Shown: positions 12,128 to 26,492 of the stretch, in pieces | Layout of the letters: the number at the start of each line of letters is the position of its first letter | Numbering within the stretch: the first letter of the stretch is position 1 | Assembly (NCBI GenBank): GCA_013398175.1 | Contig: VZRZ01006844.1 | Location: forward strand, 524,332 to 588,331 | DNA: 64,000 nt | From: Climacteris rufus | Lineage: Eukaryota > Chordata > Aves > Passeriformes > Climacteridae | Direction of reading: 5' to 3' | Notes under the pieces: model-generated | What the model saw: only the letters and a program-made list of their open reading frames with translations | Told to the model about the DNA's origin: nothing | Databases searched by the model: none | Program-made: the position numbers and the translations under genes

Positions 12128-15100
12128 AATTAAGGAAGCTTAACAACTGCTTCCTTTTGAGTGATAGGAGTTTGGAGGACTTTCAGATTTCCTTCACGAA
12201 GTCCAGTCAGGAAATTCAAGTTTCTGTAACTGAAATGCCTAAGAGCTTCACATGTGTCTGGCTCAGCAAGTCTCAGGGAACTTCAAGAGTTTAGGATTAT
12301 GGAGATGTAGCTATTCTGAGCATGCATGTCACAAGAGTTACTATGGGGGTTTGTGTCTTTATGTTTTCAGAGTCTGAGGATGAGTTCACTCTCCCCAAAA
12401 GCCACAGTGCTTTGGAGCATTTAAGTAAAAAAAGGAAAGGACGGTAGCTTGGCTGTAGCTTGGGGAACTTTTTCATTGCATACAGAGTTGGCAGAGCTGG
12501 TGCCTACTGCAGGCTAAAAGCTACGGCTCAATTAACTGTAAAGTCCCTGCAAAGCCAGTTGAGCTTGGAGTCGTAACAGCTTTGTTTTTCGGTGTTGTTA
12601 AAAATGAAACGCACAAGCCAAGAACCTCTGGGACACTGTGTCATCAGATATTTAAGATCAAGAAGTATTCAAAAGTAAAGAAACTCCAGCAATTTTTATT
12701 TCTCTGTCTGGTTTCTTTCTCTTACGGTCATCCTGCAGCCTTACCCAAACTTTGGGTTTCCTTAAGATAAAGGAGGAATACAAGGTTTCCAAATTAAGAC
12801 AGGCTGGGCTTCAAAAGCTATGATACATTTGGAAAAGGATGTTCCTGGGATATTTTTCATGAAATGAAGTCAGCTTTTAAAATTTCCAAGACTTTTGGAT
12901 GTTACTTTATTTAATACCCTCTCATGTTGCAGAGAAATGTATATTATTTCTTTTTGAACATTAATAATAGAAAAATTGCCTTTAATTTCTGGAGGTTTTT
13001 TTCTGAACATTTTTTTTTATAGCTCAGGTTTTCAGCTCTGTTTCATTTGTACTTTTGCCTGCATGTGCAGTTGCGTGTGTCTAAGAGAGGCGTGTTAGAT
13101 CTTTGGCAATGTGATATGGAGCTTGGAAGCAGCAGGAGCTTTCATCTTTACTCTGCTTTCCCTCCTGTTGTTCTCCCCAACCCTGACTGGCTGCAAATTT
13201 ATTTTTTTTTTAATGATAGTACTCATTTGCTTTTCCCTGAAAGCAGTTGGCCTGGCTAGCTGAAGGAGATGAACTGAATCCTAGTCATTGAAGATGACCG
13301 TGGGAGAGCTGATAGTTTTCCAATCTCATATACAGTGCATGTTATGATGTTATTTTATCCTACTTTTCACTGTGGCCAAATTGCACTGTGCTACTTACCC
13401 ACTTCTTTCTGGTGGGCCAAATGAAATGTTCTGTCCATGTAGGGTGGTTAGAAATGGTAGAGATTGAAAAAGTCTGTCCTGTTTGATTCTTTGTACCTCG
13501 CCACTCACAGACTGAGCATAGTGTTTCTTTTTTTTTTTTTTGGTCTTATGTGGTTTTTTTCTTACCGTCTAACAAATCAGTGGTTTTCTCAATTAGCAAA
13601 CCTTCAGGAGAGCTGGGATTGCATAAATAAGGCATAAATTATGGTGTTTCCATTTGAGAATTGTGTTCTAAATTTTAAACTCCTTAATGAACTCCCATCA
13701 CGCAGGAAAAGTGTTGTGCTTTTCTGAAAAGTACAAATGCAAATTCCAAATTATCTAGTTTCACAGAGATAATTTTTTCCACAGAATATTCCATCCCCTC
13801 TGTCCTCCTCCCATTCTCCATCCAACATTTTATCTGTAGCCTGCTGAGATGGAACATGGCTGTATCAATCTTCATTCAGTACTTTTGATGTTCAAGCTGT
13901 GACCTTCTTCTGGCTTTTGTTCTTGAGCACAGTTCAGGAAAGAAAAGAACGGGGTGACACTTTGAGGATTTTTTTTAATATTATCATTTTGCCATCAAGC
14001 ATTCTTTCCTCATCCTTGTTATCTTAGCTTAATGGCAGACTTTTCAGGCTCTGCCCTACTACCACTGAAGAAGTTGATGGTGCATCCTCAGTGCTCACAT
14101 GGAAAGCGTTGGATAAGGGATCTTGTGCTAGTTCCAGCACTGGAAGGTTGCAAATCCAATTCACAGATGCTGTTGAACCCTTCTCAGTATGGCTTTTGTT
14201 TACACTTTCCTCTGGCCTGAGTTTCTGGGCTCAGGGCCCTTGGGCTTTCTGCTCAGAGCAGTTTTCTTGTGCTCAAAACCTGTTTATTCTCCTCCCTGTT
14301 TAATGAAGGAGTTGGAACTGTTGCCTTACAGATTCTGGTCCGCTGCTCTCACTGTCCCTGATAGTATGACAGGAAGGGTAGAAAACACATGACAGTTACA
14401 GAATATGGAGGATATAAGAAGAATGGCAATCCTTTCTTCATATATGACTATAATAGGCACTTATAGGCTGTACATAACCCTTATACAGCCTTCATGGCTT
14501 TCTTGTTTGAGTGGAAATTGTTGAGAGTCTGTCTTTTTATGCTGTAAGCAAATTTAACTTCCTCTTACAGCACATTCTGCAAACATAAAATGTAGAGCTA
14601 AGTTAATCCTTCTCCAAGTAGCATTAGTTTTTATCTTGTGACCATATCCCAGTTGGAGTGGATTGAATTGCTGATACAGAAACCAGCTTCTTAATGTGAG
14701 TGGAGATGGTAGAAAGTGATGGCATGCCTCAGCTTGAACTGTTTGGAGACCCTAAGGTATCCATCCAAGTGCCAGTATCTTTCATGGCCACCTGGTGAAA
14801 TAAAACTTTGATATCTCTGATGCTGAGGCAGAGAAGTGTCTCCTGAACCTAGCCAATTCTTCTAATTGTTTTTACTTTGTTGGATCTCCCTTTTGCAAAA
14901 GAAATAATCTAGACAACAATATCCTTTAGCCTTGTGATGAAAGTGGGGACTTTAAATCTGCACAAAGACATTTGTCTTTGTCAAGATCAGTGTGTGTGTA
15001 TTTCCACTGCTGTGGTGTGGATTTTGAAAATACCAAAGCGAGGTAACAGCTCAGTGTTTGAACCGGTTCAGGCAGCTTTAGTTTTATCCATGGTCTTTCG

Positions 15101-17603
15101 AACGTCTAAAACTAGAGATGACTGTTGTATCTTAGCAGAATTGTATTCAAATTTGGGTAAGCTACAAAATAAGGACGTTAGAAGGTTGTCTGGTTTCTTT
15201 GTGTTACAGTTCTTCCCCTTGAAGGGGATACACCACTATATATAGGGAAAGAAGTGTATGGGTGCATATATGTATTGTGCATTCACGTGTCTCCCGTATG
15301 TTTTAAGATTTAAAAAAACCAATTAGCCCTGTCTCCCAAAGAACCAAATCCTTTGTGAAGGGTCCCATACTGTCTTTGATCAACCCAGAGAATGTCTAAT
15401 GTGAGTCTGATATGTAGCCACATCTAGGTAAAGTTATAATGCTTCCTGGGAAAGTTGTCCATCTTCATCTGAAGTCAGGTCTGAGATATGTCACCATCTG
15501 CTTGCTACTGACTTCAGTCATCATTCATAAACATCATAAGAACAAGATGTTCACGTGTTACTGCTGGGTCCACAACAATGCCTTTGTTTTCAATACTTTT
15601 GTCCACAGCACAAGAAGTACTTTTTTTTCCTTTGAAAAAAAGCACTATTTATTTCAAAATTGTAGCTTAATTATAAAATTAAGCACCTTCAGTGTCTTTA
15701 CAGACACAAGACACTATTCTGTAATATCTAACAAATCACTCCTATATCAAAGGGAGAATGATACTTATTTTCAAGTGATGGGGTTCATGACTTAAGTAGA
15801 GGCTTGCTAGTTGAGAAGACAGGCACCCTGAGAGGACCAGGCTACTGCAGTATTTTGTTTTGCTGCCTTTTATTCCCATCTTTTGTGGTAATGATTCAAT
15901 TCTTCTTAAATATGTCATATATACAAGGAAGTAAAAAATCCCAGTATGGTAAAATGCTGTGTTTAGGTCACAGTAATTTGCTAAAAATTTTAAGCATGAA
16001 TTGTTTCTAAACTTTGAAATAGATGAGAAATATTTTCAGCAGCCTACATCTTTGTACTGGCATGAAATATGGCAGCGACCACTGTAGTCAGTAAGAAGCA
16101 CGAATACCTTTCTCATGAGAAGGAAAAGATCAATTATCATCAAAACAGTGAAAAAAGTGGTAGCAAGTACATCTTATATTAAAGTTATATATATGAGAAA
16201 AATATATTCTTCCTTTTTTTTTGTTTCTTCACAGACTCCTTTTTTTCTTTGGTCTACCTGCTGTCAGATGCTGTAGGCACAGTTGTCTGTGTGAGACCAT
16301 TCCTTTGGGAGACAGCACTGGGCTTTTTCCTCTTTTGTGTTTTTCCATAGTCTGAAGATTGTGTTACCAACGTTTTAGTTCAATTTTTCAGTTTTTTCTG
16401 GGAGAGGTGGAAGATTGTCAATCAGGAATTATATAGAACTGGAATACATGCTTCATAATGGGGTCTCTTCTTCCAGCAAGGGTGGAGTTACTGATTTCAG
16501 GCTTTATAATCAATATGAAGAGAGTAGCATTTCAAAATTAGGACTTGACCTTTACTGTCTTCTTCAAAGCAATGAAAATGAATATCCACATTATTTTACT
16601 TCAGAATGTTCCTCCCAAGTAACCAATATTAAAAAAGAAGCTGTTAATGTGTTGCATTTTTCTGCTGAGATGAAGGGGAACTGGATGGTTCACAGACTGG
16701 TAATAGGATATGTGACCTTCCACCTCTGACCCATTTATTAAAATATGAGCCATGACAGTGGAGTCTAAAAGTCATCATTATGGGATATTCAGCTGTAGAA
16801 TCTGGAATTTCTGAATTTTTGAGGTCTCAGCCACTTGTCACAAACTTCTACAGCTTCTCAGCAGATTTAGCAGCAGATTTAGCTGGAGCCAATTGAAAAG
16901 TGAATTAGAACAAAATGAATGGAGGAAGACTTGTAAATAAGGATATTTTAGGTGTGATGAACTTGGTGATTTTTTTCTGTTCTGATCTGATACAGCTTGT
17001 TTGTTGTGTGTGTTTTGTGATGCTTGTTTCAGAGTTCCCTTAATCAGTGCAGAAGTGGTATAGACCAGGTTTTTTTCACTTTTACTTTGTGGTGTTAGGA
17101 AGGGGTTGATGCAAAGAAGAGTTACATGGATTTTGCCTTGAAGAGATGCTCAAAACTTGCACCATCAATGACAGGTAATTTATCTTATTTAACTTATTCT
17201 CCAGGCCTCATGTGGAAGCTTCCTAACACCCTTTTTTTTTGTCTATAGGCAACTTAAGCTTCAAGTTAGTTCTTTGAAGCCTGTCCTAACTGTACAGCTC
17301 AGGTAATTAGATCCACTGGTATTTTTAGCCTTCATTATCAGCTGGTTTACCCTGAGCAGAAACAATCAAGAAAGTCAAGAGGGAGGTAGGAATGTAGGTG
17401 TAGCAGCAAGGTAGCTTTGCACACAGGCTAATGGCAGTGCCAGTGTGGCTGGCTTTCATCTGAAAACATTCTCCCTTCTCTCATATCTCCTAGAACTTGA
17501 GAGGACAAAGTAACCCAAGTTACTGTAGTAGGTTAAATGCAACTAATCAGAAAAAAGAAAATAAATCAAAACTGCTTGCAAACTAAAAAGAAAAGCTTTT
17601 TAC

Positions 17604-18119
17604 ATGTTTCACACACACATTCTGACTCGCTTCCCTTTACCCCCCGTTTCTCTGGAATCCAGGACACATGCTTGCTCTTTTATGTGCCGTGAGGACTCAA
17701 AAAATGTGTTTAATAATGGCAAGAGCATTTTCATACAAGCATTCACTGGATTGTGTGAAGGTTTGATTAAGAAAACGAGAAGGCACAAACCCCAACCATT
17801 TAGCACATTATTCTTTGGACAAGATAAAATTTGCTTTTGTTGTTTAATTTCTGTTTTTCTCAGTGAAGTAGTGCTTGCATTGCTGCTGTTAAGGAACTGC
17901 CAGTTCCTGAAGGGGCATCTAACTCAAAGCAAAACCCAGCAGGTTGCAGGCCCATTGAAAGAAAGCTGTAAAGAACTTTCACATTTCTCCAGATTACTTT
18001 ATTTCTATGTATTTGTAGTTCTAAAAGATATTTTTCAATTTGCAATTACGTGTTTCTCAGAAAATCTTTGTTATAAAGCTGACATGGTTGAAATACTGGC
18101 TTTGCATCAAGGTTTCTAA
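17604..18119 (+). other. Unassigned 171-codon open frame in intron, probably not coding
   Basis: The frame is open for 171 codons with hydrophobic and cysteine-rich patches (an FCCLISVFL-type segment mid-frame). It shows no domain, motif or family resemblance that I recognise. No promoter, splice arrangement or nearby coding partner supports it. It borders the possibly conserved block 18080-18780. The most likely reading is a chance open frame. Confidence 0.2.
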
Positions 18120-18780
18120 CAGAATTAGCATTTGAATCACTCGAGGCCCTCTTCACAAAGCAGAGGACTATTTGCATAATCAAAAATGCTTTATTTTGCA
18201 TGCCAGTGGAGAAGCTAAGGGTTGTAGCTGTAGCTCACAAACAAAATTCAAGTGATTGCGTTGATGCGTGTCTGTATGCTGCTGTATCGCAGTCTTGCTT
18301 GCACAAATTAGAACAAATCTATATAAAAGCAAAAGAAAAGGTTTTGGAGCAATGTATAGTCTCCATTAAAAGTCTAATTAAACAGGCCTTGCTTGAGTTA
18401 TCATTGTAGGGATTAGATGGATTTCGCACTCTTCCAAATTTGAATGGGCTTTGGGGGCACTTGTGCAGCTGGGTTCTTGCAAGACAATGGATGTCTTTCT
18501 AAGGATATGCTCAGTAAGAATTTATGAGCTTGGAAATTGCTTCTTGTGTTAAGGAGGTCAAACTAAATAACCTATAAAAGTATATATCTGTGGATAGTGT
18601 GTTCAAGACTTTAACACCTTTCTGTCGGATGTCTGCCAGTAGCCCGCGAGGCTTTATGAATTGCATTAATAATAGCCCCATCTTGCCATCAGCCCATGCA
18701 TTCATGTTTTTCATTCATTTTTATGGCTGTGGCCAAGAAGGTAGAATGTCACATTCAATTACATGTGAATAACTCATGAT
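18080..18780. promoter_or_regulatory. Possible intronic conserved/regulatory block with POU octamer
   Basis: The block contains a perfect octamer, ATTTGCAT, at 18170-18177, a second TTTTGCAT-like site about 20 bp later, and a homeobox-rich segment with ATTAATAAT near 18664. It also has a few CpGs (18627-18651), unusual in this CpG-poor intron. The texture resembles vertebrate conserved non-coding elements of developmental genes. This is a pattern judgement only; conservation was not measured. Confidence 0.3.
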
Positions 18781-20462
18781 CACAGTTCAAGAGCACAAAG
18801 CAACTTTTCACCTCTCTGAGGCAATGGGAGACCTTTGGACCTTAAAAAAACCCCTGAAGTATCAAAAGATTTTATCCCTTTGTTTTTTTTCTAGAATGAA
18901 TTTCTGATGTGTTATTGCTGGAGAATCAAGTTCTCTTCAGTGAAGTTTGGATGGCAGAAGTTTTAGTTCCACAAAGAAATTTGGTTATAATTAGATTATT
19001 GAGATTATTTGACCTTAAAAAAAAAGAGTATGGTGTGATCTAGACTTTTACTTGCTAATGTATGTCAACTAATTCAATATAAAAATTGTTGAGGCATGAT
19101 ACGGATAAAATTAATTTATTTAAAAATATACTACTTAAAAGCTTGAGGTCTAAATGAAAAATAAAGGAGAGTGAGGTTTAAAGTAAATTAAAATAATATT
19201 CAGTAATAGATATGCTTCTGAAAAGACAATCTGTATTTTTGAGCCTTCAATATTGTGGTACAAACTTTTATTCTGGTGTGTGTATTTGTTGTTTGTTAAA
19301 TTCAAATGATACCTCTGGAGTAAAAATATTTCTCAGATGCATCTAGATCTGGAAATGAGACTAGAAATTCTGTTAATCTCTACTCCTAGAATTGTAGGTT
19401 TCAAAATACTTGAGTCTATTTCATTAATAGAAGTATCTTCCTTTCTGTACATTGTTTTGGAGCTGTCAGCAAAAGGTGAGTTTTAGTCTGGTTCATACAT
19501 TCTCATTCTTTGCAGAGTTTGCTGTTTTTATGGTTGACTGAAGCGCATAAATTTAAAATAGTTCAGTTTCCCATTCATTTGTTTTAATTACAGAGGCCAT
19601 TAACCTTGTAAAATCATTGACAATTATAAATCTACATCTTTGAGAATTATGTAAACACGTTTATAAAAGCTCCTGAAGTGAAATGAAAGCCAAACTGTAT
19701 ACAAGGACAAGGTTTTATTAACAGCACTTGTTAAAGCCCCACAAAGTGTTGGAAAAATACCTGCAGATAATCATAGACTCCTTAATGACAATGATAACAC
19801 TGCATTTCCTATGATGTGTAGCACTCATTGTATAGTTAACATTAAAGATACCTTCAAGATATGGATACCCAACTGTAGTTTCTTCTCAGGTAAATGGTTC
19901 TTAATAATTTAGATGTAGTTTATTGTGGTCAGAGAACTTTGGGAGACGAATGTGTTTTACTGCCTCAGACCAGGTTTGTTTATCTGTGGAGGTCGTGTCA
20001 GTTTGTTTCAAATGTTATCAGGCTGTCATATGTAAGCGTCCAAACCAACTGGGGGAGAGGCATTTTGATGGACCTCTAAGAGTCTGTGATCTGTCATCAC
20101 TAGATTGCTGAGCCCTAATTAGAAATAAATGAGTAGTGTTCCTGTGCCTGTTTCATGGACTAAACTTTCGTTTTTCTGTTTGGGAATATTTCTGTTCTGC
20201 TTTCATAAGGCTGGTGCTACTTGAAATATTGAACCGTGTTGTGAATTTAGGGAGGATGTTTAGCCATGTGAATGTTAGCACTTTGGCTGCTGCTATTTTA
20301 ATATCAGTATCTGAACTGGAATGTGCTCTTAGAGTTTTTGATGTAATCAGTTCTTGATTTTTAGCCAAAACTTTCTGGCATGTGTTGGATCAGGGATTTA
20401 GTATTCCATATTTATCAGTTTCCCTTAGAGGTGCAGTTTACTGTTGCAGAATGTCTGATTTA

Positions 20463-20474
20463 ACACACACACAC
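20463..20474. repeat. Short (AC)6 microsatellite
   Basis: Six AC dinucleotide units in a row inside the large intron. It is short and probably stable. Confidence 0.8.
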
Positions 20475-23400
20475 TAACTAGCCATGCTGAAGGAGGAAAG
20501 AGATTCATTAGTGTCTATGGGTACTTGCTTCTGTCCTAAATTCTGTGACATTTTTTAGGTCAAAGTGTGTTTGTTTGAGTGAAAAAGTGGGCCCATAAAA
20601 ATTTGGTGACTTTGTTGAAGTAATTCTTTGATTTACTTGGTATGAGGTGATGAGGCAGCAAATCACTAGTAAGGAGCTCCAAGGACTTCACAGTGCTTGA
20701 GCTGTGTTTTCCAGCATACTAAGATGTTCTCACTTCAATTGTAGAAACTAAAAATGTGTTTGCCCTTTTGCAGTATCTCAAAATACTGTTGGAGATGAGC
20801 TGTCTTCAAGAGTTGCTTGGAAAAGGATTATTTAGAGCAACAAAGTGTTCCAAAGACTTTCAGAAGTTCAGAAACTGCTTCAAAGCAATTATGGCTTTGC
20901 TGTATTCCTGAACCTTAGTCTTATGTGCATGATGTTATTGCTTATGCTGAATTTAAACTTCTGTGCAGTTGCACCACACTGAGGACTCTTGTTTGTGTTG
21001 GGCAAGTTGGTGAGATGTTTGTTTGGGTTCAATTGGTGAGATGATAGTGTCTTGTCTTTGACCATGTGATAGTGCTACATTATAAGGAGATTATATCCGG
21101 TACCTCAGTGGTGTTCAGATCCCTTATTGGCAACATACTCATACACCGAGTGGTCTAGTGCAGTTTGTGCTTGATCAAATCAAATTAACACCGAAAGTTT
21201 GATTTTTGTCCTTGCTCCGTTTTTGCAACTAGAAGGGAGCTCATCAGGTGGGGTTTCTGCTGCACTTACTGATGCAGCCACTCAGCATGTTACTATTTTA
21301 TTTGCTTTGTCTTTCTAATTGAAAATTAAAGTTATGGTATACTAGTTACAGTCTGGGCATGTTGCTGTGTTCCTTTTAGATCCTGCTTCTTGCTAAGGTG
21401 CCCTACTTCTTTTCTGTTCCATTTCTCCTCAGGAACAAGAATCTTCATGCCTCGTGCTTTTGGTTAGCAAGTCACACTTGTGTTTAGCTATAATGATAAG
21501 CAAGAATGTTTTAAAAGGACACACTAATGAATTGTCCTTATCTCTAGGCTTGAGTACTATGTGGGATGATGAACCAAGATTTAAGCTCTTGGGTTTTGGT
21601 TTGTTGGCTTGTCCTGAGCCTGTGAAAATCCCCTTGTGAAACTGACTTTTTAGGTGATAATTTTCATTTAAAGGGGGATGGAAGCCTCCACATTTGTATT
21701 TAACCTTATTTATGTTTTTGGTTTTATTTCTGATATTGACAGAGTTATAAACTCTACGTGCATTACCCATGCATTTTTGTCCCTTTTCCCTCCTGTATTT
21801 CCTGTAGCCTTCTTGCTCTCCTTTCTGCTGTGCTCTGGTGGCCTGGAGAAGACTGCCCCACTGAAATGCTTTGCTTGGCCACTGTCCATACCTGAAAAGC
21901 AGTAGGGAGGAGAACTAGAGGAAATGGAGGTTAAAAATAGATGCTGGTGTGAGGATCAAACCAGCAATCACAGTGGGTTTGGAAGAATGCAAATTACAAG
22001 GCCATTCAAAGCAGCACCAAGGGTAGAAAGCAGAAATAGGAAGATGGGAAGGGTTGGTGACTTTGGCTGGCCTCAGCCAGAAGCCTACAACATGGAGAAT
22101 GGGGAATCTAATTTTCCACCCTTTTTGCCATTAGCAGTGGTGAAGAGGGGGGAGCAGAAATGGAACACAGGATTTGGAGATGCATTCAGCCAAAAATAGG
22201 ATTGTGATTTTGGGGAAACTGCCAAACAGCAGTCAACAGCAGTCAACTGTCAACAGCAGTGTTGTTCTGCTGGTGACACTGTCCTATCTATAATTGATGT
22301 TGGATTCCAGACTTCTTGGCTCAAACTTCTGCTTCTGCTAAATACCTGAATGTTTAACCATGCTCAAGGAGGATGGATTCTCGGGGAGATTTTAGCTGCT
22401 TAAGTGCAGCTTTAAAGTACAATTTTCCACTGACTAGATATAAACTTTGACAAATTGGACAAATTTTCACAAAAACTAGAAAAAGCATTTCCTTGACCTG
22501 AAGTGCAACTTTTGAAGGCCACATTTCAATGAATGAGTTCTAAGAACTGTTTGAAGAAAAAGTCAGCAACATTAAAGTGCATATTTGTTCTCTAGTTCTC
22601 TCTTGGGGAAAAGCTGACCTGTTTTGACTGGAACAAACACTGTTAGACACAAATTGTAAAAGATGACGACATTTGTTTAAAGTTTGTTAAGGCAATAGTG
22701 TCGTCTTAGAGGAACAGGTACTTTAAGAAGCAGTGCTATCAATTTTTTTACTGTCATTGTTAATTACTATGGTTCTATAAAAAGAATTTTATCTGGAAAA
22801 GCAAACAGTAAATTGCTGTAATTATAACTGATGAATGACACAACAGGATGGAAGAACTGAGTATATTTTCAAGGGGGCTGGATGTTTTGCATCTGTATGT
22901 AATAGACAGACAAGCTTTTGGCTGTTGAGTTGGCCTTTAAAAAAATCCGTACCACCTGTGGTGTTAATGGGTTATGCTCGAAGATCCATTTAATGTATTT
23001 TCTCACATTGCTTCAGAGTGCTTGAATTATGTCATTGCTCAGAATGGCTTTCAATATGATTTAGATCCATAGTTTTATTTGTGCCATGCATCTACTCAGG
23101 TAATTTTGAATCTGTACTTGAAAATTATGGGTATGTTTTTAGCAGAAGTAGGAGGATAGAAATGACTATCTTACCTCAACTAGGTCTCCTCTGAGCATCA
23201 CTTTACTTTCTCATCACCCTGTCATTGTCAGCTATGGCTGTCAACTCTGTGAAGCTGAGACATTCCTTCAGCCCATCTTTTCTGTTCTAGCACCTCTCCT
23301 GCGCTCTATGAGGGCCAGCTGCTTTTTAAAGGAACATACAGGGCTTACTGTCTTTTGCTTGAAAGAAAATTTTTGTCCTTTAAAACACATATTTCCAAGC

Positions 23401-26400
23401 TGAACAATGTCCCCAAGGTTTCAATAAGCACATGATGCTCTAGACAGTGACATAATAATAACAGGTCTTCCCTGTCATTTAAATGTAAGTTTGCAAAGTT
23501 TGCAGTCATACTGATTTTAATTTAGTTACATTCCAGGGTAAATGAAGCAAAAATCCTGGGACTCACTGTTTTTCTGTTTTCTCTCCATTGCTTGCACTTT
23601 AAATTCAACTAACTTTGTTGATGAGTGCTATGAACTGCAAGAGTAAATGACAATTCAATGACAGGGTGAGAACTGAGACAGTATGTAGACACCACAGGGC
23701 AAAGGCAGAAGGACGATGGCCTGTCTGTTCCTTGTGAACTGACAGAGCCTTTACATGTGAAAAGAACACTTAAAATATATTTGTCAGATTATGTGCTTGT
23801 AAAGTGGATGTCCAGCAGTGTTGGCACCTAAGGGCTTTGGTGGTGGTGGGTAAAGCATGGCTGTCCATTTCTGGTATAATCTCTTTCAACTGATTTAGTC
23901 TGGAAAAGAATTTAAACTTCATTGTTTCCTGCTGCTGTAGTGTCTGCAAGTCTGCTTCATCCCTTTATTGCTTTTTTCATGGTAGAAGTTAGTTTACAAG
24001 TTACTTGAGGAAATCTTGCCATTTTGTAGTCTGCATGCTTAGCATGTTTTTGGATGGGAAAGAAAAATTAATTACAAATCTTATGAAAGGCATCAAAGAG
24101 ATCTAGCCTGAATTAAGGCTATTTTCTATTTTTAAAAATGTTTTTTAAATGTTCTAGGTATTCTTAATCTTCTAATTATGCTGAAGATCCTGTCATTCAT
24201 TGGTTTGAGTTGCTTTCTATTGTAAGTTACACTGTGACTGGATTCCATTTGCTTTATTATGAAATCTTTGTTTTTTTCCTATACACACTCCATGTTTTTC
24301 TCTTTTCAGTTACAGAACAATATGCCTTATTTTCACTGTGATTGATTTTGTTACTAAAATAGTTATAAAAATAATTGTTTGCTAGCTTTCTACTGAGTCT
24401 GCCTTTCTTTAACATCTAAACCATTCCACAAGCAACAAAGCAATGCCATGAGCATTCCAGCTTTATTTTCCACTTACGGGCAAAAAGGCATGTTGAATCT
24501 CACCCACCCAGAAGAAGAAAATTGACATGATCTTTTAAAGGCTCCTGTCTCACTCCCTTTTTGAAAAATAGCAAGACATATGCCACAAGCCATTTCTTCT
24601 GCCACCTGAAGTGTGTGCTGACAAATGAGTCTGCTTTTTGTGGAGTGGTGGTTTTTTTTGTTTTGTTTTGGTTTGGTTTTTTTTTAAGAAAATGGCCTAC
24701 TGAGAAATAGAGCAAAAGTAATTTTTTTCTGAAATGGCTTTTCTGTAGAATTCGTCATTTGTAAGTAGTGATTCAAGTATGCTGGTAGGCAACTGAGTTT
24801 CATGTCAATGCAGTTTAATTATTTCTTATGATGCCTTTCTGTCTTCTGTGTGCAAAAAACTATTCGTTGCAGGTACATAAGGTTAAGTGATTTCTTGTCA
24901 TATTGATGCATTGAGAAAAGTGAGTAACAAAATGCTCACTGACTTCAGCAGAGCATGAGGTTCAGTGCTGGTACTTGGTTATTTACTCCCTCATTTAGAG
25001 AAGGTAATACTAATATTGCAGGTATGCTGTTTACAGCAGAGGATCTTTATTATGGTTGCAAAGCCAATAATTCAGAAGTTGTCAGAATTAACTTTACCTG
25101 TGAAAACTTAATTTGATCTCTCTACTTGTACTGTTCTCTCCTTAATTACACAACAGCACCATGTTTGCTCCTGCTGTGTGATCTCTGCCTGTGTCGGATG
25201 ATGATCGATTAATTTAATTTTATGTTCTTGATGGGTGGCTGTAGCTATAGGCACCTACTGTGAATTAGTAAAACACAGATGGTTTTGAAAATTTCTAGAA
25301 CACTCGTCACTCTACTCTGACTACTTAAATATTTATTCATCTTGTCAGCACCCCACTTGCTGAGAGTCCTTTTAAATGATGATTTTGTGATCACTTTCAA
25401 AGTACTTGCATAACATTGGGCAGTATCAGTGTACAGGGTTCCTTGGGGTTCTGTATTAATTGCATGCATTTTCTGGTTCTGATAAGTGCGAATGAAGATC
25501 AGAAGTTGAAATGTTCAGGAAATGAGGAACATGGTAATGGTATCAGCTTGAGCGACTTAAAGTGATGCTTAGCCAGTGGTAAGGTAAGGGTAAAAGATCA
25601 GGCTGATTTTCTTCTGATTTGGACCTGGTGGAGTTTTTGTCTTCTCTGATGGATGGGCAAGATCCTTTCACTTAAAATGGAAAATAAAGATGTATCAAGT
25701 TCATACCTAGGCCCATATAAAAGTAAAATTTAAGCAACTGCTTATTCCATTTGTGAAATGAAATTAAAAACCTGGCAACAGTTAATAAATACAAGCACAC
25801 AAGTTGGCCACTGCAGGATAAGTTAGTCTGTGAATTTGCATGTTGTTCAAACGTTGAGATAAATGGAGGATAGATATGAAGCAGCTGTGAGCTCAAACTC
25901 TGGCTTATCTCATGGTAGTGACATCAAGAATGTGTATCTTGGAGAAGCTGTTTGCATTGCTGCAGTCCCTGTAGTTGTTGTCCATCTTTGAGCACTTGTC
26001 ATGGCATTCTTTATTTTAATTTGGATTTTTGTTTAAGTAATTTTCTAAGTGTTTGAAAAAGCAAGTGAAAATCCATATTCCATTTCTAGTGTTGTGTCTG
26101 CACTCCGATGTTTCATTATGTTTGCTAGCTCTCATATGGACACATCCTGCTTGAACTGAAATGCTAACTGGTTGAAGGTTGCTTCTGTCTGTAGACTGAA
26201 ATTGGAGGAGACTGAGGAAAACTGCCAGATGTTTTCACTGATTCCTGCTGAAAGCAGTGGGAATCTTGGGGTCTGGTGTGGACATCAGTGGAGAAAATGT
26301 GCTAGTGTCTGCAGGCTTTTGTGTACTTTGCCATAAATGTGTTTGCCCACACCATGCTCTGTGTCCTGTCCCTTTTCTGTCTATTCTGTGTGCTCTTACT

Positions 26401-26456
26401 TTCCACTTCCCACATTTTTCCACCTGTGAAAGATAGATGTTTGTCCTCTGGCTTTT

Positions 26457-26492
26457 CTTTCTCCTTACCCAGCTGTCCTTTCTCCTTACCCA
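26457..26492. repeat. Short tandem duplication (15 bp, period 21)
   Basis: CTTTCTCCTTACCCA occurs at 26457-26471 and exactly again at 26478-26492, in a pyrimidine-rich local context. It is probably a slippage duplication. Confidence 0.75.
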
